From positions 32,082,802-32,146,801 of the forward strand of contig CM055097.1 of assembly GCA_029204225.1 (NCBI GenBank): a stretch of 64,000 nt of DNA. The letters are read 5' to 3'. Position numbers and translations under genes: made by a program. The notes under the pieces were generated by a model. The model worked only from the letters and a program-made list of their open reading frames with translations. It did no database searches and was not told the DNA's origin. The stretch comes from Diphasiastrum complanatum. Its lineage: Eukaryota; Streptophyta; Lycopodiopsida; Lycopodiales; Lycopodiaceae. Within the stretch, counting starts at the first letter, position 1, and every line of letters begins with the position of its first letter. Shown one piece after another: positions 1-10,641 of this stretch.

Positions 1-1345
1 AGATGAAACTGGGCGTATAGTTTGGGAGGTTGTTAAACGAGTCCTTGTCACACAATTTAAACCGCGAAAGTTTATGGAAGACCCTTTTTTACTTTTAAGT
101 AAAATTAAAATGGGAAAGAGGGAAATGGTTCAAGATTACATTGAACAGGTGAAACGCCTCATATCTGAGTGCAAACATGAGCTGATTAACAAAAATGCCA
201 TGATTATGTGATTTTTGTCAGGTCTACCTAAACGGATCAAACATGAGTTGAAACGCCATAATGAGTATGCACTCTTGCAAAATGCTATGGACGATGCAAT
301 CTGGGAGGAGGATGAAGATTGATGAGCCGAATATCAGTATGTTTCCTTACACAGCAGGGCAAACTACTATGACATCCACCACTATTGCATCAACGAATGC
401 CAATGCTACTGCAGAAATGATGCTCAATGAGTTCGAGAAAATTGGGAAGAATCAACAGAAACAGATGGAAAAGTTGCAGTCGCAATATGATGAGAATATC
501 AAAGCATTCGAAGATTTCCACGGAAAAGCGAACAAGAAACCTAAAAAGTTTGCGAAGACTTTTCCTACGAGGAAAAATATTTGGTGTTCTATTTGCACAA
601 GAAATCACACAGTGAATGAGTGTCCTCAATTAAAAAGACGAATGGAAATCAGTGTTTGCCATTTGTGTAATTTGCCTGATCATGAGAATGCTTTTTGCAA
701 ATTTAACCCTCGGATAATTCAACAATGATATGCCCAAATGGGATATCGAGAACCACAGTATGGAGGAAATCCAGCAGCTAGACCTTGACAATCTGCTCTT
801 GGATACCCAGAATGTTTAGCCTTACCTGCCCCACCAAAACACTCCGCTCCTCCTGCCAATTTGATGGAACCAGAACCTTACGAAAGTGCTGAGGAATGGA
901 ACTATGGTACTGTTCAAGAAGGTGGATTTTCATAGCAGTACACTATTTATGCTACCGCTCAACAACAAGCCTCTAGGAATTGGACCAGAGCACCACTTGG
1001 ATGCTTTGCATGTGGAGAAAATCACAGAGTTGCAGAATGTCCAAATAAAAAAAATTTTGTACTATTATGTCGTGACTGCGGTTATGGGCATTGCTATAAA
1101 GTCTGTCCAGCAAGACCAATGCCACCACCAGCTATAGCACCTGTAAATTTGATAACAATCAAGCGAAGACCAATAGCTCAACATAAACCAAGTGCACCGT
1201 TGATGGTGGTCATCAGAGCACGAAGCAGAAAGAATTAGTCATGGATCCAGTACCTGCTGATTCTATACCATTGAACGATACACCAACAACATTGGGAGTC
1301 TATCCAAATCCTCATGCGAAAAACCGAAGATATCAGGATATGAGA
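1..1345 (+). pseudogene. Ty3/gypsy-like gag, left part of the outer split element
   Basis: This is the capsid/nucleocapsid region of a retrotransposon, cut by the window edge on the left and by a later insertion on the right. Bases 1-300 read like the end of a retrotransposon Gag domain (VLVTQFKPRKF, then a VKRLISE helix and a SGLPK motif), with a stop near 210. Four cysteine/histidine knuckles follow: about 585-624 (CX2CX3HX4C), 657-698 (CX2CX4HX4C), 1005-1044 (CX2CX3HX4C) and 1069-1108 (CX2CX4HX4C). A TGA at about 726 separates the first and second pairs. The open frame that reaches 1345 resumes in the same sense right of 10641. A related gag, sharing the W-C-x-x-C-x-x-N-H-T knuckle, lies inverted at 14.9-15.8 kb. 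It is a relic. Gag identity is firm; the exact lineage is not. Confidence 0.72.
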
Positions 1346-1350
1346 CAGTG
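1346..1350. repeat. Target-site duplication CAGTG, left copy
   Basis: CAGTG lies immediately before the TGTTAG end of the left LTR. The same five bases follow the CTAACA end of the right LTR at 10637-10641. Five-base duplications are usual for LTR-retrotransposon integration, so this pair fixes both ends of the inner element. Confidence 0.85.
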
Positions 1351-3369
1351 TGTTAGTCAATATTTTCGCATGGAAAATCGCACTAATATTGAAGTCTAAA
1401 TTTGCAATAATTAAAAAAATCGGCATGTAAAATCCAGTTATTAGAGAAAATTTGGCACAAATTTGCCTTAGAATTGGGTCCCAACCCACCCTAAAGTGGC
1501 TAGACACAGTTTAAAAGTAAGAAACTGACTTTCGAAAAAACCATCAAAGATATTTTGTGGTCAAGTTTTGTAAGACCGAGCCAAAAGTGCCGGTCCACCT
1601 AGAATTGGGTCCCAGCCCGCCCTAAATGAGGCTAGAGCAGATTTTGCGGCCTTAGAAATAGCCAGTAAATATTTTACGGCTTTTCACAAAAGTGGCCAAT
1701 TGCTCGTTGATCTTTGAAGGAGATTTTTTTGGAAGATTCAATCGCACTTCTAATTGCCAATTAATCGCACTTCCGCTGAGGTGACCATCGCTGTTGTCAG
1801 AGAATCATTATTGGAAAACCACAAGTCGTGTTGCTGCCAGATTGCTATAGCCAGTACCCCATCACATTTTCCAGATGAACGATACTTCTAGCCTGTGATG
1901 CTGTGGAAGAATAAGTGTTTTTGATGGTACACTTCTGTGGTAGTTTTATAGCCATAATCATGAAGAGATGACAACAGCTGCGCCACTGGCAGGTTGGAAG
2001 CATTCAATAAAAATTCCAACGGTAGCGAGACGGACATTAAACGAGCTGTTTTTGTTGTGCTGCAGCTGTGTTTGCCTATAATTACCAAGCAAGATTAGTT
2101 CTAGATGAAACTTCTGGTGACATCATCAACCAAGGAGAACATTTAGAATCATGATGCTCAGTCCAACAAGTATACACGACAGATTCTTTGTTTTGATATG
2201 TAAAAGTTCAGAAATTCTGAACAAATGTTTGCAGTGGTTTGAATCATTCAATAGGAGCTCCACTTGAAAATTGCTGAGAATTGATTGCGTCGTTACCACA
2301 AACAGAGAATTGATTGAGTGTGAATTCTGTTCTGTTGCTCATTCATCGTTGGCAGAGAGCAATTGGATGCAAAGGCTTCTCATTCTTCATCGCTGCCAAT
2401 TGTTCTCTATCCTTCCCCTTGACTCCATCTCTAGGAGGCCCAGAATTGATAATATCACGGTTTGCCGAAATCTCATGACTTGGGGCTCTTGCGGCATATC
2501 GGCTTTCCCTTTCACATGAGGTACTATTTTATCTTTAATCTTGTCATATTTCTATAAAAGGCATATTGAATGCTCTGTTTTGTACCTTGATTTTAGCATT
2601 GTTGAAAGTGGTGACCCGTATTGATTTTTTCCACTACTAAAACACATGTGAACCGTCTTTGATGCTATTGCATAGAATCAAGTCATAATCGAGATTGATC
2701 ACTGATAGGACATTCTCATTATTGCTTATGGTTTCTTTTTGGGTTCACATCCATTTTAAACAATCATTATCAATGCATTGCATGAAGTGTTCATGATGGG
2801 TCGAATTGGTAAACCTGACCTCTTTGAGATACAAGAGCGGGCAGTCCATCCAACATGGCCGAAATACGCCACCTGGGTTAGAATTCACTAGTCACACCTG
2901 CCATTGGTACTGTCTAGTGAAATACCTAGACCTGACGGTCGGTGAAAATACCACCGCCGATCAAACAAGGCGGTGTGTATAACTTGCACCCCACGAGCAC
3001 ATCATAGGCAATAAATCGGTTTCAAGCCCATGAAGTATTTTTACTAGCTGCAAGCCGAATTCAATGGGGAGAGAGATATTAGTGAGATCCTAGCACGAAT
3101 TAGCAATCAAAAGTTTTTACGGGACCGTGACCCAGCTCATGAATCATTGCATTGAAAGTTCTAGAACCCCCTCCTTACAGTCATACTTTTGAGATCCTAG
3201 AAAACTCTCATTGGCCTAGGAGCATGGGGTAAAAGAGGAAGCCCCCAGGATTGGATGTGGCAGGTCCTCTGTTGCTCACGTAGGGCATAACCACCATCAG
3301 TAGTGGTGCCTCTTGACCCTTTTAAAACTTTTTGGCTGGACCAATCCCCTGCCGAAAAAGGCCCTAAAA
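1351..3369 (+). repeat. 5' LTR of the inner element (about 2.0 kb)
   Basis: The repeat starts TGTTAG and ends CTAAAA, where the right copy has the matching inverted end CTAACA. It aligns along its length with 8823-10636. A TATA-like TATAAAAG lies at 2553-2560 and is kept in the other copy. About 214 bp around 2028-2241 are absent from the right LTR. The copy contains no credible gene; short ORFs in it are incidental. Confidence 0.9.
2553..2560 (+). promoter_or_regulatory. TATA box of the inner-element LTR
   Basis: TATAAAAG sits in an AT-rich stretch of the LTR and is conserved at 9814-9820 in the other LTR. It is the best candidate core promoter for the element's genomic RNA. The start site would lie about 25-30 bp downstream; this is inferred from position only. 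Confidence 0.5.
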
Positions 3370-3790
3370 TTGGTGCATCTGTCGGGAGGAATTTGACAAG
3401 GAGCTATTGTTTGAATGGCGATTAATTATATGTGGAGCTATAAACGGTATGACTTAGCCATTTATGATCACTGGTATTATTTGGCCTGCCAGACGCCTAA
3501 CATTGGTGCGTCTACCAGGAGGAATTTGATAATGGGCTATTGTTTGAAGGGCGATTATCTATACATATGGTTGTGAATTGTATGGATTAGCCATTTGTGG
3601 GTTGCTTATGTTATTTGACCTGCCAGATGCTTAACATTGGTGTGTCTGCGAGGAGTGACTTGATAAGAGAATATTGCTTGGAGAGTAGTCATGCTAGCAA
3701 TGATCCACAAATTTCATGTGTCTCGAATTGTATGTGTTGAGAATGATTATGTTGTTTAGACCTTCAGCCGCACACTAAAACCTTAGTGCG
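3364..3790 (+). repeat. Tandem repeat of the LTR-end/PBS junction (period 133-134 bp)
   Basis: The junction motif (C/T)TAA(A/C)A-TTGGTG recurs at 3364, 3497 and 3631, each followed by similar sequence (GGAGGAATTTGA..., TTGTTTGAA-GGCGATTA, TTAGCCATTT, TTTG-CCTGCCAGA-GC). A fourth, decayed copy ends near 3790 (CTAAAACCTTAGTGCG). Units are 133 and 134 bp, then about 147 bp. Each unit therefore carries its own LTR-terminus-like and PBS-like sequence. Confidence 0.8.
3370..3392 (+). promoter_or_regulatory. Primer-binding site, tRNA-Asp-like
   Basis: TTGGTGC followed by TGTCGGGAGG starts directly after the left LTR. This resembles the TGGCGCC...CGGGG primer-binding site known from many plant Ty3/gypsy elements that use tRNA-Asp, with several substitutions. 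Its place at the LTR edge supports the role; the exact primer tRNA is uncertain. Confidence 0.6.
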
Positions 3791-3835
3791 AGCTACTTGA
3801 GTAGTGTCGAATGATATTTTGAAAGAGAATTATTA

Positions 3836-3895
3836 GGTCAGAGTGGTTAGCATCGCACAAAGATGTGTGTTGATCCCACAAAGAGAGTGACAAGG
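3836..3895 (+). other. tRNA-like stretch, degenerate
   Basis: GTCAGAGTGGTTAGCATCGC resembles a tRNA D-arm with internal A-box. TTGATCCCAC about 20 bases downstream resembles a T-arm B-box. I cannot fold a full acceptor stem, so it is a tRNA-derived relic or a chance likeness. Confidence 0.3.
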
Positions 3896-4063
3896 GTTGT
3901 GCATCAACCCGCCAAAGGATTATTCGTAGGATGAAATCTGAGGTTGTCTGGATTTGAGATATCACATGCATTCTTATTGGATCTAATGAGGGCCTCTTAC
4001 CTCAACATGATAAAGCTTTTGGTTGGATTATGAAAGCTCTTGTGATACCCATTGCTAGAAGAG

Positions 4064-4130
4064 AGTGTGGTCCAATGGTTAGGATAGTGTCATCCAAGCA
4101 ATAGAGCCAGATTCCCTCGATAGGAGATCA
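4064..4130 (+). other. tRNA-Glu-like stretch, degenerate
   Basis: TGGTCCAATGGTTAGGATA matches the D-arm region typical of plant tRNA-Glu genes. CCAGATTCCCTCG downstream sits where the T-arm (GGTTCGATTCCC) would be. The acceptor stem does not pair convincingly and no functional gene is claimed. It lies in the leader of the inner element, 3' of the tandem PBS array. Confidence 0.4.
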
Positions 4131-4383
4131 TAAACCATCATTACAAAGATGTTAGTTATGAGACCAATCTAGCATGATTGTGCCATTCTTGGCATTCAAC
4201 TGACCCAATCTTGCTATCATGGGGGGCTTTCACTCATTAGTTGTGTGGTTTCTCTCTTGGATGTGGGAGTTACTAGTGGACCCACCCAATGAAGAAGTAC
4301 ACTTTGTTGATCGAGGATCATCCCAAACTAGAGACAACGAAGGATTCTGTACTGGTTGGTATGGGGCCATAGGCGATGATTAA

Positions 4384-5024
4384 ATGCCCACTCTAAAATT
4401 AGACGACCAAGGACCTCTCTATGAGCTCAATAGACTGACAAATATATATGAGATGATGACAGAAGAAGAACTAGTTGAAACCATAGACACATTTCTAGGG
4501 ACCTTTGATTTAAATAAGGCTAAAAGAGAAGATCTTATGTTAACAACACTAGATACGATAGATCCTGAAGAAAAGCATGTTATGGTGGAAGGAGGGTGGC
4601 CAAAGACCCACCTCTCTTCCCCTCAAAAGTTGTAGAGACTCGAGAATAGTTACCACAAGACCTCACAACGCCAATTCTTCTTGAAGATCGAGAAGATATT
4701 ACAACCGATCTGGAAATAGGGATGAAGAGGCCAGAGCCCAATGAGGTGGCAGGTGATAAAGTAGTAAGTGAGGAAGAGACGGTAGGTGATGACATAGTGT
4801 CAGAATGGAAAACAATGAATGAAAGTGAGGTTGAGTTAGATATGGATCTCGATCAAGCAGATCGTGATGATCATAACATAAACGAAGAAGTCTTAGCTGA
4901 AGTTGACGATCGAGCTCAAGCACCAACTGTGCAAACACCTGATTCTATACCTATCACACCGGTGACAAGGAGAGTCACTCAGCCAATAGATTTTCCTGAT
5001 GACACCAAGGAGTACCTAGTATAG
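4384..5024 (+). pseudogene. Acidic leader ORFs upstream of gag, inner element
   Basis: Two open stretches in different phase (4384-4635 and 4722-5024) encode Glu/Asp-rich sequence. The first has EEELVET and GTFDLNKAKREDL; the second is strongly acidic, ending in a Thr/Pro/Val-rich linker. They lie between the leader repeats and the recognisable gag core, which is where the N-terminal half of a long plant Ty3/gypsy Gag would be. I recognise no domain. They are probably pieces of one gag frame broken by indels; a separate accessory protein is the alternative. Confidence 0.45.
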
Positions 5025-5030
5025 TAGGCT

Positions 5031-5752
5031 CCCTACTGCAATTCCACGGAAACAATGATGAAGATGCCCATGAACATCTCGAAGATTTTGAGACACTAAT
5101 GGTTGTTGACGCAGTTGGGAATCCGGCCCATAGGATGTAGTTATTTTCCACAAATCTGGCAGGAGAAGCCAGGCGTTGGTACTATAATTAACCCAAAGCT
5201 TCCGTTACAACCTGGGAAAAATTGTTCGAACTATTTTGATCAAAGTTTGGACTCAAATACAATGTCGATAGCTTGATGTTTGCTCTGACCACGATACAAC
5301 AAGAACCAAGAGAATCAGTACGCCTATATGTCAAGCGACTCAAGGAGCTCATTCGCCAATTGAACATAGGGCTAGCGACTGAGGTATCATCTCAATTAGT
5401 ACTCACCTTTTTCTTGAGGGGCCTACAACCAGCTATTCAACTAGAAGTACGCCAATTTGGGGTGACATCATTTGAAGAAGCAGTGTCTAGAGCTAGAACC
5501 ATAGAGGAGGCCTTTCTTGCTACAAATGAATGCCAAACCATCTTCTCCATAATGAAAACTGTGACCCATATGGTACCATTGAAAGAGGACACCAAACCAG
5601 TAGAATGTGATAAATCACCACATGATAGTCCCACTTTTGTAGGAGGTGTTGCACTTGCACATTCCAAGACCTTTTGCAGATATTGTAGGGAGTGTGGCCA
5701 TTCAGAGGATGGATGTTGGTCACAAGAGAATGGTTTGAATACTAGAAATTGA
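5031..5752 (+). pseudogene. gag core with CCHC knuckle, inner element
   Basis: This encodes a Ty3/gypsy capsid region. In one frame (with TAG and TAA stops near 5138 and 5189) it shows an HLEDFETL helix, LAGEARRWY and a tryptophan-containing helix (TTWEKLFELF), all typical of the Retrotrans_gag family. The intact part from 5273 continues with RESVRLYVKRLKELIRQ and FLRGLQPAIQLEV. A C-terminal zinc knuckle (CRYC-x4-H-x4-C) lies at about 5680-5720. Stops make it inactive as it stands. It is the only recognisable retroelement protein in this element. Confidence 0.75.
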
Positions 5753-5839
5753 AGGCAAGAACCGATAGGCCATGATGTCATGGATGACGAACTACTTAGA
5801 AACTACCAAACTTGAAGTCAACCGCAGATAGATTGTAGA

Positions 5840-7156
5840 GTGGCCTCTCAAGGTGACGTAACTAGAACGGAAGGAGAGAAGCCTCGGATAAACTTGGTAG
5901 AAACACTCATAGAAAAGAAACGGTTGAGGGTAACCCATGATAGGGTACAGACAGACATCACTAATGAAGAGTGCGAGGGAGCAAGTAAGCAGCTGATAAA
6001 CTCCAAAGACACTGAACCTAGAGACAAATCACCCTCAATAGCTACTGTTGGAATAGAAGAACCTATGACCTTGATTGGAAGCCGTATAGATGAAGAAACA
6101 ATTCTCTCAGAAGATAGTTTGAGGCCATTCCCCTTGGAATTGAGACAAACCAGAGGGATTATACTTTGAAGGAAACCTGTCAAGACCCAGTTATTCTTCA
6201 GGATTAGATAGGCTAGGATTCGAGAATGCAATCTTGCGAAGAAAGTAGTTTTTGGTGAGAAGCCCGGATCTACAAGCATACAAAGCCATGGACATCGGAT
6301 ACAGTGGGTTGGGTTAGATCTACAGTGTTATGGGCTAGTCACTCACAAAATTTTAAATAGAAAGACTGAAGTATCACAGATCGAAAAGCTTAAACAACTT
6401 TCTCAGAATAAACGAGACAAGACCAATGACAAGAGACGCCCACACGACTCAATAGGGACACTCATCCTCGAGGGGACTAGGGCAAGAGTACTGACGCTAA
6501 CCTAGAGTAGGTTATAGACAGAACCACCCAGCAAAGAGTGGATGGAAGAGTGTGATTGGCATGTGAGTCTTGGGAAGTCCACTAAGTCTAAGAAGTTTAT
6601 ATCATTCACATCTGTTGTTAATCAACAAGCCATCGGCGACCAAGCTGTACCTCATGACTAGGACAATGAAGGCGACTTTGACTATGCAAAAGTACAGGAC
6701 ATAGTATGGACAGCCTCGGTAGATTACCCCCCTAAATCTGGATCCATAGGCAGTTGTGTAATGAAGCAAGAAAACAACAAGAGCTATGAACCCCCACCTG
6801 ATGCATTTAATCAGGAATCATTTGATATCCAATGCTTATTCAAATATCAAGAACAGACAATAGATGACCACATGGGGATAAGCTTCGATATCCAGGAAAG
6901 TACTAAAACACCATATGACCCATTCTTTTGGGACGAAGAACTATACAACTACATCAGTGATGAGGAATTTAAGCATGAAGAATGCATGGCGATAGAGTAT
7001 TCCCATGAATCGAATGTCGACCTAAATCTCTTGGCCACCTATCATATACACGAACGATCGAATATGCCAAAGAAAAAAGGGGCAAACAACATTGAGGTGC
7101 AAGATAGGGTTAAAACGCATGGTGAATATCCAGACAACAAAGTGGATGTTGGATAG
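5840..7156 (+). pseudogene. Unidentified ORFs downstream of gag, inner element
   Basis: Open stretches at 5840-6169 and 6761-7156 lie where protease and polymerase would be expected, but show no D-S/T-G, YxDD or integrase motifs. The first is charged and hydrophilic. The second is acidic and aromatic (DPFFWDEELYNYISDEEFKHEE). The sequence between has several stops. They may be remnants of a replaced pol region or a lineage-specific accessory ORF. I do not recognise a family. Confidence 0.4.
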
Positions 7157-8822
7157 ATGTGGTAAGGTGACAACAATACACCCTTATCCTTGATTTCACA
7201 TGGGGGAGTCAAGGGGTGGTATAAGTTTGACTTTACTTTGCCGATTTGGTTTTGTTATATTTTTTTTATTGATCAACATTCGATCTTGTTTTAAAATACC
7301 ACTAGAAATTTTTTTTTGTTTGTTTCAGTATGGGATTCATTACTACTACATGGGAGATTCATAGAAACTGTAAACGGTGATCTACAGATATCTCAGTTGA
7401 CTTGACTCCATTCACTCACGCTGCATTGCATCATGTAGGCACAATGTGCTTGGTCATTTGATTGCAAGACCGTTGTCTCATGCATCCATACCCCTACATT
7501 CTGCATATACTCTGAGCTACATAGGGCATTACATATTTTCTCCTATGGGCATGAGTGTTTGATCAGAAGCATAAAAGGGAGGGTTAGAGAGGAAAAAGTG
7601 GGAACAGAAACACTACAGTGGGGTGGGGAGTTGACAATTGGAGAATTTTAGGACGTGATGGATAAAGAAAAAATCGAGAGTCTCCACATGATGGTTACAT
7701 ACAGTGAGATAACAAGCTTGAAACATCACTACTTCTTTGAGTAGTGAACCATTTGAGACAGTTGCTGAAGGAAATTTATGCTTTGTATATAAAGTCGGAT
7801 CAGATGGGATGGATGATCTGCAATGAATGTATACATTTGAATCAGTACCACCTACTGATATCAGACAACTAAGAAGATTCTTCTCCATATCCACTGATTG
7901 AAAACCATCTTTCATAAGGTCCCTACTAGGACAGAAAAAGTAAGGAAAAAGTAAAAAGAAGAAAAAGAATTTGTGGAAAGAGAGAGAAAGAAAGACTGAG
8001 AGAAAAATAAAAGAAAAAAAAGGAGAAAAAAAAAAGGACTTCAACCATCTCTATCAGACCTCGAACCAATTTGTGAGGATGAGTGATGCCTCACACATCC
8101 ATAGGAGGTGAGGACAATTTTTTCCTAATTGATTCTATAGATTGATGAAAACCAATGCTTCCTACTATTTGGTACATTAGATCGTAACAGTAAGTTGTCC
8201 TACATGGACTATTGTCACAATCTAGGGCTTGAGAGAAGATTCGGTACAGAGAGGCTAGATGGTTATTCCCTGTTGGATCGGTTCTTAGAGAGTATAAGTT
8301 GAATGTCTAAAATTAAAAAAAAGAGCTGGTAATTACCAGTCTGGACCGGTTTTAGAGTTGGGGCACTAAAGCCTCATTGCATATGCATTCACACACACAT
8401 CAATGACACGATGTTAGACACAATACTGTTGACTTGAATCCATATCATCCCATCTCCAATCTTGAGATTTGCATTTGTATATCCCTCCATGCATGGGTCC
8501 AAAAATGGGCATTGTCTTACACTGATGGGAATGGGAGCTTTGCCATTTAGGTCACAGGTGGGTTTTTGCAGGTATGAAAACACCAAATTGTTCAAAGATG
8601 TTGCGGTTAAATCCAATCTGGTTGTAGATGGATCATAAGGGCTCAATTGATGGCCTTTGGATAGGAAGCTGTTGAAGACATCCTACCAACTCACTGTGGT
8701 TAGCATAACCTAGCAAGGGTGCTGAGCCCACTAAACTTGATCCACCACCAAGAGCTGGTCTGTGAAACCAAAGACTTTGGGTCTGTCATATGGGGACCAT
8801 ACTATCTAGTGGTAGTCGCCAA
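7157..8822. other. Non-coding 3' part of the inner element
   Basis: I see no gene. A purine-rich tract of A and G runs at about 7930-8036. No clear polypurine tract abuts the right LTR at 8823. A minus-strand open frame across the A-rich tract (7613-8044) is a low-complexity artefact. Confidence 0.6.
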
Positions 8823-10636
8823 TGTTAGCCGATATTTTCGCACGGAAAATTGGGCTGATATTGAAGTTTAAGTTCGCAATAATTAAAAAAACCGGCATGT
8901 AAAATCCGATTATTAGAGAAAAATTGGCACAAATTTGCCTTAGAATTGGGTCCCAGCCCGCCCTAAAGTGGCTAGACACAGTTTAAAAGTAAGAAACCGA
9001 CTTTCAAAAAAACCGTCAAAAATATTTTGTGGTCAAGTTTTGTAAGACCGAGCCAAAAGTGCCCGTTCGCCTAGAATTGGGTCCCAGCCTGCCCTAAATG
9101 AGGCTAGAGCAAATTTTGCGGCCTTAGAATGGCCGGTAAATATTTTACGGCTTTTCACAAAAGTGGCCAATTGCTCGCTGATTTCTGAAGGAGATTTTTT
9201 GGAAGATTCAATCGCACTTCTAATTGCCAATTAATCGCACTTCCGCTGAGGTGACCATCGCTGTTGTTAGAGAATCATTATTGGAAAACCATCAAGTCGT
9301 GCTGCTGCCAGATTGCTACAGCTAGTACCCCATCACATTTTCCAGATGAACGATACTTCTAGCCTGTGATTTGGTGGAAGAATAAGTAGTGTTGTTGATA
9401 GTACACTTCTGTGGTAGTTTTATAACCATAATCATGAAGAGATAACAATAGCTGCGCCACTGGTAGGTTGGAAGCATTCAATAAAAAATCCAACAGTAGC
9501 GCAATCATTCAATAGGAGCTCCACTTGAAAATCGCTAAGAATTGATTCCATCGTTACCACGGACAGAGAATTGATTGAGTGTGAATTCTGTTCTGCTATT
9601 CATTCATCGTTGGCAGAGAGCAATTGGATGCAAAGGCTTCTCATTCTTCATCGTTGCCAGTTGCTCTCTATCCTTTCCCTTGACTCCATCTCTAGGAGGC
9701 CCGGAATTGACAATATCACGGTTTGCCGAAAACTCATGACTTGGGGCTCTTGCGACATATCGGCTTTCCCTTTCACATGAGGTACTATTTTATCTTTAAT
9801 TTTGTCATATTTCTATAAAAGGCATATTGGATGCTCTGTTTTATACCTTGATTTTAGCATTGTTGAAAGTGGTGACCCGTATCGATTTTTTCCACTACTA
9901 AAACACATGTGAATCGTCTTTGATGCTATTGCATAGAATCAAGTCATAATCGAGATTGAACACTGATAGGACATTCTCATTATTGCTTATGGTTTCTTTT
10001 TGGATTCACATCCATTTTAAACAATCATCATCAATGCATTGCATGAAGTGTTCATGACGGGTCGAATTGGTAAACCCGACCTCTTTGAAATACAAGAGCG
10101 GGCAGTCCACCCAACATGGCCGAAATACGCCACCTGGGTTAGGAGTCACTAGTCACACCCACCGTTGACACTGTCTAGTGAAATACCTAGACCCGACAGT
10201 TGGTGAAAAATACCACTGCCGACCAAACAAGGCGGTGTGTATAACTTGCACCCCACGAGCACATCATAGGCAGTAAATTGGTTTCAAGCCCATGTAGTAT
10301 TTTTACTAGCTGCAAGCCGAATTCAATGGGGAGAGAGATATTAGTGAGATCTTAGCACGAATTAGCAATCAAAAGTTTTTACGGGACCGTGACCCTAGAA
10401 AGCTCATGAATCATTGCATCAAAAGTTCTAGAACCCCCTCCTTACAGTCATACTTCTGAGAGCCTGTAAAACTCTCATTGGCTTAGGAGCACGAGGTAAC
10501 AGAGAAAGCCCCCATGATTGGATGTGGTAGGTCCTCTGTTGCTCATGTAGGGCATAGCCACCATCAGTAGTGGTGCCCCTTGACCCTTTTAGGACTTTTT
10601 GGCTGGACCAATCCCCTGTCGAAAAAGGCCCTAACA
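8823..10636 (+). repeat. 3' LTR of the inner element (about 1.8 kb)
   Basis: This copy begins TGTTAG, ends CTAACA and aligns with 1351-3369. It lacks about 214 bp present in the left copy (between the GTAGCG and AATCATTCAATAGG blocks, near 9500-9503). The TATA motif is at 9814-9820. It is followed directly by CAGTG. Confidence 0.9.
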
Positions 10637-10641
10637 CAGTG
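10637..10641. repeat. Target-site duplication CAGTG, right copy
   Basis: These five bases match 1346-1350 and follow the CTAACA end of the right LTR directly. Confidence 0.85.

Larger units (their letters stand above)
1351..10636 (+). mobile_element. Nested pol-less LTR retrotransposon (LARD-like)
   Basis: This complete insertion is bounded by two long direct repeats and a CAGTG duplication, and it disrupts an older Ty3/gypsy-like element. The internal part (3370-8822) holds a PBS-like site with tandem derivatives, tRNA-like stretches, acidic leader ORFs, a gag with Retrotrans_gag-like sequence and one CCHC knuckle, and two unidentified ORFs. I see no protease, reverse transcriptase, RNase H or integrase. 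That fits a large retrotransposon derivative that depended on enzymes supplied in trans. Orientation is plus, from the PBS position and the gag frame. The LTR copies differ by scattered substitutions and a block of about 214 bp, so the insertion is not recent. Confidence 0.85.

Noticed and set aside
4064-4130. Functional tRNA-Glu gene
   Set aside because: D-arm likeness is good but acceptor and anticodon stems do not pair; kept only as a tRNA-like relic.
7613-8044. 143-codon minus-strand ORF starting Phe/Ser-rich
   Set aside because: The N-terminal half reads a purine tract in antisense; no domain, inside the non-coding part of an LTR element.
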